This document shows, piece after piece, positions 52,780-61,274 of a stretch of 64,000 bases of DNA. This DNA is from Segatella copri (GTDB lineage: Bacteria; Bacteroidota; Bacteroidia; Bacteroidales; Bacteroidaceae). A program made the translations under genes and the position numbers. Under the pieces are notes generated by a model. It did no database searches. It was given only the letters and a program-made list of their open reading frames with translations, and was not told the DNA's origin. The first letter of the stretch is position 1, and every line of letters starts with the position of its first letter. The stretch is from contig NZ_CP137557.1 in the NCBI RefSeq assembly GCF_019249655.2, positions 244,001-308,000 of the forward strand, in the 5' to 3' direction.

Positions 52780-54114
52780 ATGGTAACAAAGAAAAATAGT
52801 CGGAATCCATGGGCTTGGATTCCGACCCTCTATTTTGCAGAAGGACTGCCCAACGTCATTGTGACCGCCCTCTCTGTGGTGATGTATATGCAGTTGGGCC
52901 TCACCGATGCCGAGGTGGGTCTCTATACCGGATGGCTCGCACTGCCTTGGGTGATCAAGCCCCTGTGGAGCCCGTTCATCGACCTGCTGAAGACCAAGCG
53001 CTGGTGGGTGCTCACCATGCAGGCGCTCATCGGAGCCGCCCTTGCCGGCATCGCCTTCTCGCTGCCTACTGCCTTCTGGTTCCAGGCAACGATGTGCTTC
53101 TTCTTCCTCATCGCCTTCTGCAGTGCCACCCACGATATTTCGGCGGATGGTTTTTATATGATTGAGCTGGATGAGCATACACAGACCAAGTTTGTGGGAC
53201 TGCGAAACACGTTCTATCGCCTCGCCATCATCTTCGTGAATGGTTTCCTGGTGATGCTGGCAGGTGTGCTCCAGGTGATGTTCCGCAACCAGATACGCTT
53301 CTCGTGGGCGCTTATCTTCTACGGATTGGCGGGCATCTTCATCGGACTGTGGCTCTATCACAGCCGGTTTATGCCGCGTCCTAAGGAGGATGTGCAGACG
53401 GATAGAACGGTGGGTGAAGTGGCGCACGAACTGACGAACATGTTCCGTACCTTCTTCGTGAAGTTCAGGGTGGGGGAAACCATCTGCGTGATGCTCTTCC
53501 TGCTGCTCTATCGTTTCCCGGAAGCACTCTTGAATACGATGACCAAGACCTTCATCCTTCGTCCTAATTCGCAGGGCGGACTGGGATTGTCTCCGCAGGA
53601 ATATGGTTTTGCTAATGGTACGGTGGGACTGATCGGTTTGCTGCTGGGTGGTATCATCGGCGGTATTCTGGTGAGCCGCGACGGTATGAAGAAATGGCTC
53701 TGGCCGATGGTTTGCGCCATCACCCTGCCGGATGTGGTTTACATCTATCTGAGTTATTCGCTGAACAGCGATATTATCGTGGTATCGAGCTGTCTTTTCG
53801 TAGAGCAGTTTGGTTATGGTCTGGGCTTCACGGTTCTTACGCTCTACATGCTGTTCTACAGTCAGGGCAAGTTCAAGACCTCGCATTATTCCATCTGCAC
53901 GGGCATCTCCTATCTGGGTTTAATGTTGCCAGGTATGGTTTCTGGCTATCTGAAAGATATGGTAGGCTATCGCTTGTTCTTCATCATCGTGATGGCATGC
54001 TGCGCCATCACCTTCCTGGTTACTGCCTTCCTGAAAATAGATCCGGAGTTCGGAAAGAAGGAGAAGGAAATCAAGGAGCAAATAGAAGAGGAAGAAATGG
54101 AAGTGATAGAATAA
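52780..54114 (+). CDS. AmpG-like MFS transporter
   Basis: A 444-residue, 12-helix MFS protein from MVTKKNSRNPWAW (ATG 52780); the longer frame (52711) begins in spacer sequence. WIPTLYFAEGLPNVIVTAL and WLALPWVIKPLWSPFIDLL are typical of AmpG-like permeases, and FCSATHDISADGFYM is the conserved loop. AmpG imports anhydro-muropeptides for cell-wall recycling. Pairing with a SpoIID-domain protein supports a peptidoglycan role. Confidence 0.88.
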   Translation: MVTKKNSRNPWAWIPTLYFAEGLPNVIVTALSVVMYMQLGLTDAEVGLYTGWLALPWVIKPLWSPFIDLLKTKRWWVLTMQALIGAALAGIAFSLPTAFWFQATMCFFFLIAFCSATHDISADGFYMIELDEHTQTKFVGLRNTFYRLAIIFVNGFLVMLAGVLQVMFRNQIRFSWALIFYGLAGIFIGLWLYHSRFMPRPKEDVQTDRTVGEVAHELTNMFRTFFVKFRVGETICVMLFLLLYRFPEALLNTMTKTFILRPNSQGGLGLSPQEYGFANGTVGLIGLLLGGIIGGILVSRDGMKKWLWPMVCAITLPDVVYIYLSYSLNSDIIVVSSCLFVEQFGYGLGFTVLTLYMLFYSQGKFKTSHYSICTGISYLGLMLPGMVSGYLKDMVGYRLFFIIVMACCAITFLVTAFLKIDPEFGKKEKEIKEQIEEEEMEVIE

Positions 54115-54189
54115 TATTTCTATAGAAGATAAAATCTATTTCTATATGAAGATAGAAACTGTTTTCTATATATAATAGGTGAAAATCTG

Positions 54190-54230
54190 AGAAAAGGTCG
54201 TTGGGTATCGTCCCAACGACCTTTTTCTGT
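54190..54230 (+). terminator. Terminator after the AmpG-like gene
   Basis: AAAGGTCGTTGGG and CCCAACGACCTTT pair over a 6-base loop, followed by TTCTGTT. Ends the SpoIID-AmpG transcript. Confidence 0.92.
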
Positions 54231-54263
54231 TAAAGTATTTGAAATCTTTATCTTCTGCCCTTG

Positions 54264-54309
54264 TGATATCATTTTAATATCGTATATTTGCGATATCAAA
54301 ATGATATCA
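54264..54309 (+). promoter_or_regulatory. 46-bp inverted-repeat operator with the -7 box as its loop (SPFH operon)
   Basis: Left arm TGATATCATTTTAATATCG (54264-54282), loop TATATTTG (54283-54290), right arm at 54291-54309 complementary to the left at 18 of 19 positions. The loop is exactly a TAnnTTTG -7 box. Each arm contains repeated GATATC-like half sites, suited to a dimeric or tetrameric repressor such as the ribbon-helix-helix protein encoded downstream. Confidence 0.85.
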
Positions 54310-54340
54310 ACATTAATAACGTAATAAATAAAGTAAAATT

Positions 54341-55309
54341 ATGGAGAATAAGGAATTTACGTATCAGGGAAAGACCTTGAATGGCATCCTGATGTTAGTG
54401 TTAAACATCATCGGCTTTCTGGCTGGAGTTGGCTTGTTTATATTTGCCTGCGTTTCGCAAGAAGGCTGGCTGGCAAATGTCTGTGGCGTTTGCGGCGTAC
54501 TGCTTCTCATCCTGAGCATCATCTGCGTTTGCGGTTTCATCCTGGTGGAGCCTGGTCAGGCTCGCGTGTTGCTTTTCTTCGGTAAGTATCGTGGCACTTT
54601 TACTGAGCCGGGTTACTATTGGCTGAATCCGTTTATCAGTCTGAAGAAGCTTTCGCTTCGTGTGCGCAACCTCGATGCGGAACCTATCAAGGTGAATGAC
54701 AAGACGGGTAATCCGATTATGATTGGTATGGTGCTGGTATGGAAACTGAAGGATACCTACAAGGCTATCTTCGAGATTGATACCCAGACCATGGCTGAGG
54801 GTTCTACGGGTCAGGCAGGCATCGGTGCTTCTGCTGCACAGATCATGAATATGCTGGGCCGCTTTGTCCAGATTCAGGCAGATGCTGCTCTCCGACAGGT
54901 AGCCGGACAGTATGCCTACGATGATGACGAGGGGGAAAAGTCGAATCAGATTACGCTTCGAGATGGAAGTGATGAAATCAATAAGGAGTTGGAGGCTCGC
55001 ATCGATGAGCGATTGGCGATGGCAGGTATAGAGGTAGTAGAGGCTCGCATCAACTATCTGGCTTATGCTCCGGAGATAGCAGCCGTGATGCTTCGTCGCC
55101 AGCAGGCTTCAGCCATCATCTCTGCCAGAGAGAAGATAGTTGAGGGAGCCGTGTCGATGGTGAAGATGGCATTGCAGAAGTTGAGCGATGAAGATGTGGT
55201 AGAGCTTGATGACGACAAGAAGGCTGCCATGGTCAGCAATCTGCTCGTAGTGCTCTGTGGCGATGATACCGCCCAGCCTGTAGTAAATACGGGAACATTG
55301 AATCATTAA
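54341..55309 (+). CDS. SPFH/Band-7 domain membrane protein
   Basis: A 322-residue protein. Two N-terminal membrane helices (~14-36 and ~43-66) precede an SPFH domain (VEPGQARVLLFFGKYRGTF, PGYYWLNPF, then DKTGNPIMIGMVLVWKLKDT). The C-terminal part is helical (EARINYLAYAPEIAAVMLRRQ, KIVEGAVSMVKMALQKL). SPFH proteins form ring assemblies that organise membranes and restrain proteases. First gene of a three-gene operon with a ribbon-helix-helix protein and a membrane protein. Confidence 0.92.
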   Translation: MENKEFTYQGKTLNGILMLVLNIIGFLAGVGLFIFACVSQEGWLANVCGVCGVLLLILSIICVCGFILVEPGQARVLLFFGKYRGTFTEPGYYWLNPFISLKKLSLRVRNLDAEPIKVNDKTGNPIMIGMVLVWKLKDTYKAIFEIDTQTMAEGSTGQAGIGASAAQIMNMLGRFVQIQADAALRQVAGQYAYDDDEGEKSNQITLRDGSDEINKELEARIDERLAMAGIEVVEARINYLAYAPEIAAVMLRRQQASAIISAREKIVEGAVSMVKMALQKLSDEDVVELDDDKKAAMVSNLLVVLCGDDTAQPVVNTGTLNH

Positions 55310-55314
55310 AAGGT

Positions 55315-55557
55315 ATGGCTAAAAAGGAAACAAATACGAAGAGTTTTATATTGCGCATCGATTCGGAAACGATGAGTGCCATTGAAGCGTGGGCGGAGGA
55401 TGAGTTCCGCTCAACCAACGGCCAGCTGCAATGGATCATCGCCGAAGCGCTGCGCAAGGCTGGCAGACTGCCTAAGAAAAAGAAGGCTGCATCAAAGAAA
55501 TCAAAGGAAGAAGATGAATCAAATCAAATAGAAGAGAAGAAGAAAGATGAAGAATAA
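55315..55557 (+). CDS. Ribbon-helix-helix (Arc-like) DNA-binding protein
   Basis: An 80-residue protein. SFILRIDSETMSAIEAWAED (10-29) gives the beta-strand and first helix of an Arc/MetJ fold, NGQLQWIIAEALRKAGRL the second helix. The tail is Lys/Glu-rich (KKKKAASKKSKEEDESN). Five bp after SPFH and overlapping the next gene by 11 bp. It is the obvious candidate to bind the palindrome at 54264. Confidence 0.85.
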   Translation: MAKKETNTKSFILRIDSETMSAIEAWAEDEFRSTNGQLQWIIAEALRKAGRLPKKKKAASKKSKEEDESNQIEEKKKDEE

Positions 55558-56302
55558 AATATTTAATTTTGTGCTTGATTTATTCAAGAATGGCGATAAG
55601 GAAGAGCAGGCTGGCATCTTTGCGCAAGTCAAGATATATCGTACTACAAGTGCCAGGGTCTTTGAAATTATTGTTGGAATCCTGGTTCTGACCATGTGGC
55701 TGCTCACCATCAGGAATGTCATTCATGCCACATCTGATGATTTGCCTTATCTTCTTCTGTTGGCTGGAATGGGTACTTTTTTCCCTATTGCTTGTTTGCT
55801 TCACAGCTATCATCCAAAGGCCAATGACTTTCCTTTTGTCAAGATTGTCAATGCCCGACAGGTATATTACCTGTCCCTGTTGGATCGCTATGCAGCTTTA
55901 TGGTCAGCCCTCTTCTGGTTATGGATTAGTTGTATGGATTTTATCGGAAGTGAGCCTGTATTTGTGGGTGGAGTGATCGTTTGCTGTGTTCTTTTATGTC
56001 TGAACGGTGTATTCTTTTTTTATAAGATATACCAGTTGAGAAACCTGGTAGAAGTAGAGAATCCTGAGCCAGCTATCAAAAACGAGAAACTCTTGACCAT
56101 CGGTGTGTTGGTATTGACGGCGGTTTTAGGTTTTGCGATGCATCTTCTGCCTATTTGGGATTGTATGCCAAAGATATTAAGTGGAATTTTAAGAGGAATC
56201 CTCGTCATAGCAATGGTAGTAGGTATCGTCTGGGTATGTAAGAGATACTTCGGCCTTTTCCGTGAAATTGATAAAGACGCCTCCGATTCATCCAGGAAAT
56301 AG
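55547..56302 (+). CDS. Uncharacterised membrane protein, 251 residues
   Basis: Starts MKNKIFNFVLDLFKNGDKEE, with about six membrane helices (at ~40-60, ~68-88, ~118-135, ~142-163, ~187-207, ~214-232). No family known to me. Translationally coupled to the RHH gene by an 11-bp overlap, so it is part of the SPFH operon. Function unknown. Confidence 0.85.
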   Translation: MKNKIFNFVLDLFKNGDKEEQAGIFAQVKIYRTTSARVFEIIVGILVLTMWLLTIRNVIHATSDDLPYLLLLAGMGTFFPIACLLHSYHPKANDFPFVKIVNARQVYYLSLLDRYAALWSALFWLWISCMDFIGSEPVFVGGVIVCCVLLCLNGVFFFYKIYQLRNLVEVENPEPAIKNEKLLTIGVLVLTAVLGFAMHLLPIWDCMPKILSGILRGILVIAMVVGIVWVCKRYFGLFREIDKDASDSSRK

Positions 56303-56312
56303 AGGCGTCTTC
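56274..56312. terminator. Inverted repeat at the end of the SPFH operon
   Basis: AAGACGCCTC and GAGGCGTCTT pair, overlapping the stop of the membrane protein gene. No T-run follows, so termination is uncertain. Confidence 0.5.
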
Positions 56313-56331
56313 GATTCGTCGCAACGGTTAT

Positions 56332-56745
56332 TTATTCCCCGATAATCGTTGCGATGAGGTGTCGGCTTCCGCCTCCCTCTCTGAATTCGCAGAGGTAAAT
56401 TCCCTGCCATGTACCAAGGTTCAGTCTGCCATTGGTAATAGGAATGGTGAGCGATACACCCACCATGCTCGATTTGGCATGGGCCGACATATCCGTAGGT
56501 CCTTCATCCTGGTGCTGGTATCTTGGGTCGCCATCCGGAACCAGTCTTTCGAAGATGCCTTTTAAATCATGTCTCACATCAGGGTCGAAGTTCTCGTTCA
56601 GCGACAATCCGCAACTGGTATGTCTTACGAAGAGATTCAGTATCCCCGTCTTAGGTAGCGCCGGCAAGTTCCTCATCACCTCGTTGGTTACGAGGTGAAA
56701 GCCGCGAGGAAGCGGGCGCAATGAAAATTCTACTTGCTGTATCAT
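56332..56745 (-). CDS. YjbQ/UPF0047 family protein
   Basis: A 137-residue protein from MIQQVEFSLRPLPRGFHLV (ATG 56745). FVRHTSCGLSLNENFDPDV, HAKSSMVGVSLTIPI and LGTWQGIYLCEFREGGG are the family motifs, with the HTSCG histidine. Members show weak thiamine-phosphate synthase activity; the true role is unsettled. It lies just downstream of the ATPase gene on the same strand. Confidence 0.93.
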   Translation of the reverse strand: MIQQVEFSLRPLPRGFHLVTNEVMRNLPALPKTGILNLFVRHTSCGLSLNENFDPDVRHDLKGIFERLVPDGDPRYQHQDEGPTDMSAHAKSSMVGVSLTIPITNGRLNLGTWQGIYLCEFREGGGSRHLIATIIGE

Positions 56746-56795
56746 ATTCTTCTTTTTGTTTATATTCTTATACTTTATACTTCTATCTTTATACT

Positions 56796-57935
56796 TTATA
56801 ATTCCTTTTTCAGCCATTCACCGAAGAACTTATCGTACAGTTCGTAAGTTCCATCCGTCTCTGTAACAAAATCTTTCTCCAATAATCCCTTGATTCCACC
56901 TTGTACAAAACTGGCGGAAGGAAGATTGTGCTTCTTGATGAATGCCGATGACATGATGTTTTGAGCCTTGCCAGCGTTGCAGATGGCAAAGAGAAGTTCC
57001 TTTTGCTTAGCTGGCAATTGAAAGAGAAGTGCTTCGTATGCAAAAGCACTCTCATCTATAATCGAGTTGAGTGCCAGTTCCATCATCTTATCGTCAGCCC
57101 TTTCCATCATCTTATCATCAGTCCTTTCCGTGAGCGAGAAAATCTTATTGAGCATCCTCTGCAGATACCAGGTGATGCCGTCAAAACGGTCGTATATCTG
57201 ATAAATGGTTTCTCGTTTGATATGCTTCTGTCTTTCTTCGAAAAGATGAGTAGCGAAGTCTGCATACACCTCTCTATCAATAGCTTTCAGTGTTTTAATG
57301 GAGGTGCTTTGATAGAAAGGACGGGCATGACTCAAGAACATCTCCGACATCATGTTACGCTGAGATCCGGCAAAGATGAAACTGGCATTATGACAGTGCT
57401 GAATGTAAGTGCGCAGTATGGCTTCCACATTCGCTTCTCTATAACTGCTGATGGTTTGAAATTCATCAATGGCCACGATGCAAGGCTTATCAGCGCTCTC
57501 CAGATAATGGAAAATTTCATCGAGCGTTGTGGTTGGACTGGTGATTTCTCCCAAATCTACTCCCCACGAAGGCACGCCATTCATGTCGAAGCTGATGGAC
57601 GAACGGAGTGAGTGGAGACAGTTAAGAAAATGTTCCACTACTTTGGTGCCTTTAGGTTTCAGACTTTGCAGAATACTTCTGCCTAGTTCCTGAATGAAAT
57701 CGGCTAGGGTTTTCGTGGCATAAATATCTACAAGAAATGTATAGTATTTATCCTTGATTTCTTCCTGGGCATAGACGTGTTGCACCAACCCTGTCTTGCC
57801 GATTCTTCTAGGTGCAATCAGGGTGATATTATTGCCATTCTTGATTTCTCTTATCAAGTCGATGGTTTCCTTTTCTCTATCACAGAAGTAAGCGTCGGAT
57901 ATGTATCCTCGCAGAATAAACGGATTCTCTATCAT
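56796..57935 (-). CDS. AAA ATPase (ATPase_2-like), third in the window
   Basis: A 379-residue protein. Walker A APRRIGKT (~40-47), Walker B PCIVAIDEFQTI (~151-162), sensor FIFAGSQRNMM. The C-terminal part has winged-helix-like segments, with LLEKDFVTETDGTYELYDKF. A 24-bp tandem duplication around 57081-57130 repeats DDKMMER(A)/DDKMMEL inside the protein. Related in style to the DUF234 ATPase at 38139. Role unknown. Confidence 0.85.
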   Translation of the reverse strand: MIENPFILRGYISDAYFCDREKETIDLIREIKNGNNITLIAPRRIGKTGLVQHVYAQEEIKDKYYTFLVDIYATKTLADFIQELGRSILQSLKPKGTKVVEHFLNCLHSLRSSISFDMNGVPSWGVDLGEITSPTTTLDEIFHYLESADKPCIVAIDEFQTISSYREANVEAILRTYIQHCHNASFIFAGSQRNMMSEMFLSHARPFYQSTSIKTLKAIDREVYADFATHLFEERQKHIKRETIYQIYDRFDGITWYLQRMLNKIFSLTERTDDKMMERADDKMMELALNSIIDESAFAYEALLFQLPAKQKELLFAICNAGKAQNIMSSAFIKKHNLPSASFVQGGIKGLLEKDFVTETDGTYELYDKFFGEWLKKEL

Positions 57936-58006
57936 TGTATATAATCTTCTTTATTATCTTCTTTATTGTCTTTGAATAGTCTTATATCTTTCTGATAATC
58001 ATTGTG

Positions 58007-58055
58007 CAAAGATAATTATAATTTTATTATTATGATACTATTATAATGCAAATAT
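58007..58055 (-). promoter_or_regulatory. Promoter of the third ATPase gene with A/T-rich inverted repeat
   Basis: Minus-strand -7 TATCTTTG (58007-58014). Upstream, ATTATAAT occurs twice (58014-58021, 58047-58054) with TAT..ATA between, an imperfect palindrome over the -33 region. Confidence 0.55.
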
Positions 58056-58075
58056 AGGAAAGTTTAACCATTTAA

Positions 58076-58133
58076 GGGTATCTCCTTCAATCAAGTCGAT
58101 AATATCTCTTCTAATCAAGTCGGGTATTTCCTT
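58076..58133. repeat. Two imperfect 24-26 bp direct repeats
   Basis: TATCTCCTTCAATCAAGTCG and TATCTCTTCTAATCAAGTCG, followed by a partial third (GTATTTCC). Between the ATPase promoter and the 58205 promoter; a CTTCTTCTTTAGAAGAAG hairpin follows at 58156-58173. Confidence 0.6.
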
Positions 58134-58204
58134 GCTATTTGCTACCCCGAAAAATCTTCTTCTTTAGAAGAAGGAAAAAAACAAGAAAAATAATCTCGAA
58201 TAAA

Positions 58205-58236
58205 TTTGGTGGTTTCAAAATAATGATGTACTTTTG
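58205..58236 (+). promoter_or_regulatory. Promoter of the 96-residue gene
   Basis: TTTG at 58205-58208 and TACTTTTG at 58229-58236, spacing 20 bp. A ~115-nt leader follows before the ATG at 58356. Confidence 0.75.
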
Positions 58237-58355
58237 CATCCGAAATCAAGCATTAAGAGTTGCCCAGTTGCGGCACACCAACCGAGTTTCGCATAGAGAT
58301 AACCACGGTGGTAAAAGAATGTGTAAGTGTTTAACAACTTAAAATAATTATCTTT

Positions 58356-58646
58356 ATGAATCCAAATTCAGATTTAAAGAACAAAAAGAACAATGAGAGT
58401 GTAATGGCAGCTAATGCCGAGTCTTCAATAATTAAGGCAGTTAATGCCAAGTCTTCAACTGTTGATGCAGGCTATGCCGAGTCAAGAATTTCAGCGTATG
58501 CTGCCCGTTTTGCCGCTTACAGCGATGAGCGTTTGAAGCAGACCGTGGATCACGAGCGCAAGGTTCGTGGTTGGGGCAGTGAGCGCAGTTATTTCCTCGC
58601 CGCCCTGCGAGGTGAGTGCGAGAAGCGAGGAATTGATTACTGCTAA
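58356..58646 (+). CDS. Small uncharacterised protein, 96 residues
   Basis: The first ~45 residues contain a short repeated motif (NAESS, NAKSS, YAES) about 12 residues apart, hydrophilic. The C-terminal half, ERLKQTVDHERKVRGWGSER then SYFLAALRGECEKRGI, looks like a compact helical domain common in small Bacteroidota proteins. No function known. It has a strong promoter and a long leader. The second ATG (MAANAESS) could also start it. Confidence 0.7.
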   Translation: MNPNSDLKNKKNNESVMAANAESSIIKAVNAKSSTVDAGYAESRISAYAARFAAYSDERLKQTVDHERKVRGWGSERSYFLAALRGECEKRGIDYC

Positions 58647-58703
58647 TCAAGCCCCATCTGTGTAAATCTGTGAAATCTTTGGGAACTTATGATTTGTGGG
58701 AGT

Positions 58704-59558
58704 TTATGACTTGAATTCCTCGATGAAGGGTTGCAGGTTTCCACCTCTTGGCGAGTTATGGTCTTCAAGGATGGCGAATGCGATGAGCTTGTACTTGTCC
58801 TTGAACTCCTTCTCGTCGATGACTTCGTGAAACAGTCTTGCGATATGTTTCGGAGGATTGTGGAAGGCACCGCAACCGAATGCACCGAGCACGATGCTGT
58901 CGTGTCCGTTCAGCAAACCGATACGCAGCATCGTCCTCATTTTGTTTTTCGTCAGTGTGGCATCTTCTTCGCAGATGTTCCCATCTCTATCTAAATCAGG
59001 ATGATTGATGGCCGCTACTGCCACGAACGACATATAATAAGGAGTATCGAGCAAGGCGAAGTCATCCTTGGCTCCAGCCCTGAACACGGTAGCATCTGGC
59101 ACATAGATGCCTCCGAATCTCACAGGCATCGGATATTGGAACTTGCTTTTCTCCAAACCGTAATCCTCGGCATATTCTGCATAACGATACATTGAGAGAA
59201 AGAGATTGGTGCTGCGGAAGAGACTCTCCTCCTGAGCCCGGCTTCCGTTCTTCACGCCACCGCCCGGGTTGCGACGGCTTGCCAGGTTGAGAACCACGGG
59301 ATTGTATCCTTCCTGTTGCAACTGATGCCCGCAATGGATGCTGTCGTCATTCTTCACTATAATCTTGGTGGAACCTTCTGCAAGGGTAGGTATGTTTGAA
59401 GCATCCAGTGGCTTGGTATAGAATCTGCTTCCCTTCAGCATCTTCGTGTTGTCGGGCAGTTTCACTTCCTCCCCATTCTCCGAGGTGTAATGTCCCTCAA
59501 GAACAATATCTATAGTTTGCTGATACACGTCAGCCAGTTGTCTTCTGTCATTTATCAT
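58704..59558 (-). CDS. Microbial-type poly(ADP-ribose) glycohydrolase (TIGR02452/DUF2263)
   Basis: A 284-residue macrodomain protein. The PARG signature NPGGGVKNGSRAQEESLFR holds GGG-x(6-8)-QEE with the catalytic Glu, preceded by VVLNLASRRNPGG. LLNGHDSIVLGAFGCGAFHNPP is the second loop. It removes ADP-ribose from proteins or nucleic acids. It is a lone gene next to the integrated element; such enzymes sometimes counter ADP-ribosyl toxins, but no toxin is seen here. Confidence 0.9.
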   Translation of the reverse strand: MINDRRQLADVYQQTIDIVLEGHYTSENGEEVKLPDNTKMLKGSRFYTKPLDASNIPTLAEGSTKIIVKNDDSIHCGHQLQQEGYNPVVLNLASRRNPGGGVKNGSRAQEESLFRSTNLFLSMYRYAEYAEDYGLEKSKFQYPMPVRFGGIYVPDATVFRAGAKDDFALLDTPYYMSFVAVAAINHPDLDRDGNICEEDATLTKNKMRTMLRIGLLNGHDSIVLGAFGCGAFHNPPKHIARLFHEVIDEKEFKDKYKLIAFAILEDHNSPRGGNLQPFIEEFKS

Positions 59559-59683
59559 GATTTCTTCTGTTTATTTTGTTTGTTTCACTAAAAATCCATT
59601 CTTTCAGGCAAAAATACAAGTTTTCTTTGTATTCTCCAAACTTTTATATATAGAAAGTACATATAAAAAGTGTTTGAGAGAAG

Positions 59684-59850
59684 AATGAGGAAAGTTTACT
59701 GGTTATCAGTTACTTTCCTCATTTTGGTTAAAAGTGGCGAGGACAGACGAAGACGGGAATACGACAAGATGAGACAGAGGAACGTTACCTATCCGTAACC
59801 TATACCCCAAATGAGGAATGTTAAGGTTCGGAAGAATGAGGAAGGTTACG
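59684..59850. promoter_or_regulatory. Candidate attachment/arm-site region of the integrated element
   Basis: AATGAGGAA occurs four times: 59684 (+), 59715-59723 (inverted), 59810 (+), 59835 (+). The first two form a 40-bp inverted repeat (59684-59723) and all are followed by GTTA-type bases. They lie in the gene-free 59559-60002 region next to the integrase, where arm-type binding sites are expected. The exact attL core cannot be fixed without the other end. Confidence 0.5.
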
Positions 59851-60002
59851 AATTGAATTTGAATACTCTGATTTATAGTGAGTTACTGATGAGTAACGTA
59901 AGATTTTTGGTTACGAACCAAATTTGCCGTGTTCTGCCGTGAAATGCGTAGCAAGAAAAGACTCTTCATGTATTAATTTTGAACGCAAAAAAGAATGACG
60001 TT

Positions 60003-61274
60003 ATGAAGAGTACATTTTCAATTATCTTCTACCTCAAAAGACAGGTAGTAAAGAAAGATGGTACTGTTCCAGTTATGGGACGTATCACAGTGGACGGAAC
60101 ACAGGCGCAGTTCAGTTGCAAGACAACTGCCAATTCTGATTTGTGGGACACCAAGGGCGGACGCATGATAGGTAAGAGTATGCAGGCTTTGGAGGTGAAC
60201 CGTAAATTGGACAAGATGCGTGTGAGTATCAGCAAGCATTATCAGGAGATTATGGACAGGGACAACTTCGTCACTGCCGACAAGGTGAAGAACGCCTTTC
60301 TTGGCTTGGAGTATCGTTGCCATACACTGATGAAAGTCTATTCCCAAAGCCGTGATGAAATGGAAAAGCAATATAAGGCTGGCATGAAATCTTTGAGTAC
60401 ATACACGAAGTATAGAATCGGGTGTGCCTATGTGGGCGAGTTCTTGCAGGCGCATTACCATGTGAAGGATATTGCTCTGAAAGAGTTGTCGCTGCCTTTT
60501 ATCACGGACTACGAGACTTTTCTCAGAACCGACAAGCATCTGAAAATCAATTCTGCAATGGTGTTTGTCCGCAATCTCCGTGCAATGGTATTCCGTGCCA
60601 TAGATAATGAATGGCTCGTAAAAGACCCATTCAGACGATATGAGTACAAGGAAGAAGAGACCACAAGAGAGTTTCTGAGCAAAGAAGAGATTCACCTGTT
60701 GATGGAGACACCTATCACAAGAAAGAAGATGAGCATGGTGCGTGACTTGTTCCTGTTCTGTTGTTTTACAGGTCTCGCTTTCATTGATCTGTACAACTTG
60801 AAGGAAGAGAACATCAAGGAATTTTTCGATGAAGGTGAATGGATTGTTATCCATCGACAGAAGACTGGAACGGAAGCCAACATCAAGTTGCTTGACTATC
60901 CCAAGCAAATTATGGAAAAATACCGTGGATTGTGTGAAGACGGCAGGGTGTTTCCAGTACCCAACTACCAAAGTTGTATGGATTCGCTCAAAAGACTGGG
61001 CAAAAAATGTGGTATCACCAAGCCGCTGTCCTGGCATGTATCCCGTCATTCGTTCGCAACCTCGGTTTGCCTCTCCAACGGAGTTCCAATAGAAACCGTG
61101 AGTTCAATGCTTGGTCACAAGGACATAAAGACAACCCAGGTGTATGCCAAGATTACCAAGGAGAAATTGAGCAAAGACGTGGAAAAGTTGTCTCAGCAGA
61201 TTAATAACATTGAGGAATTCACGTTTGGAAATGTTTGCAACGATAATACTAACACTATAAATGGCAGAGTATGA
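60003..61274 (+). CDS. Tyrosine recombinase (integrase) of an integrative element
   Basis: A 423-residue integrase from MKSTFSIIFYLKRQVVKKDG (ATG 60003; a start at 59979 is possible). Arm-binding domain ~1-95, SAM-like core-binding ~100-200, catalytic domain ~210-400. H-x-x-R is HVSRHSFAT, then MLGHKDIKTTQVYAKI carries His and the Tyr nucleophile. At the first Arg site it reads CFTGLAFIDLY, lacking Arg, as in IntDOT-type integrases. It catalyses integration of the element that continues to the right. Confidence 0.92.
   Translation: MKSTFSIIFYLKRQVVKKDGTVPVMGRITVDGTQAQFSCKTTANSDLWDTKGGRMIGKSMQALEVNRKLDKMRVSISKHYQEIMDRDNFVTADKVKNAFLGLEYRCHTLMKVYSQSRDEMEKQYKAGMKSLSTYTKYRIGCAYVGEFLQAHYHVKDIALKELSLPFITDYETFLRTDKHLKINSAMVFVRNLRAMVFRAIDNEWLVKDPFRRYEYKEEETTREFLSKEEIHLLMETPITRKKMSMVRDLFLFCCFTGLAFIDLYNLKEENIKEFFDEGEWIVIHRQKTGTEANIKLLDYPKQIMEKYRGLCEDGRVFPVPNYQSCMDSLKRLGKKCGITKPLSWHVSRHSFATSVCLSNGVPIETVSSMLGHKDIKTTQVYAKITKEKLSKDVEKLSQQINNIEEFTFGNVCNDNTNTINGRV

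Noticed and set aside
59979..61274. Integrase judged inactive because the first catalytic Arg is missing
   Set aside because: IntDOT-type integrases of this phylum naturally lack Arg at this site and are active; the His, Arg and Tyr residues are intact.
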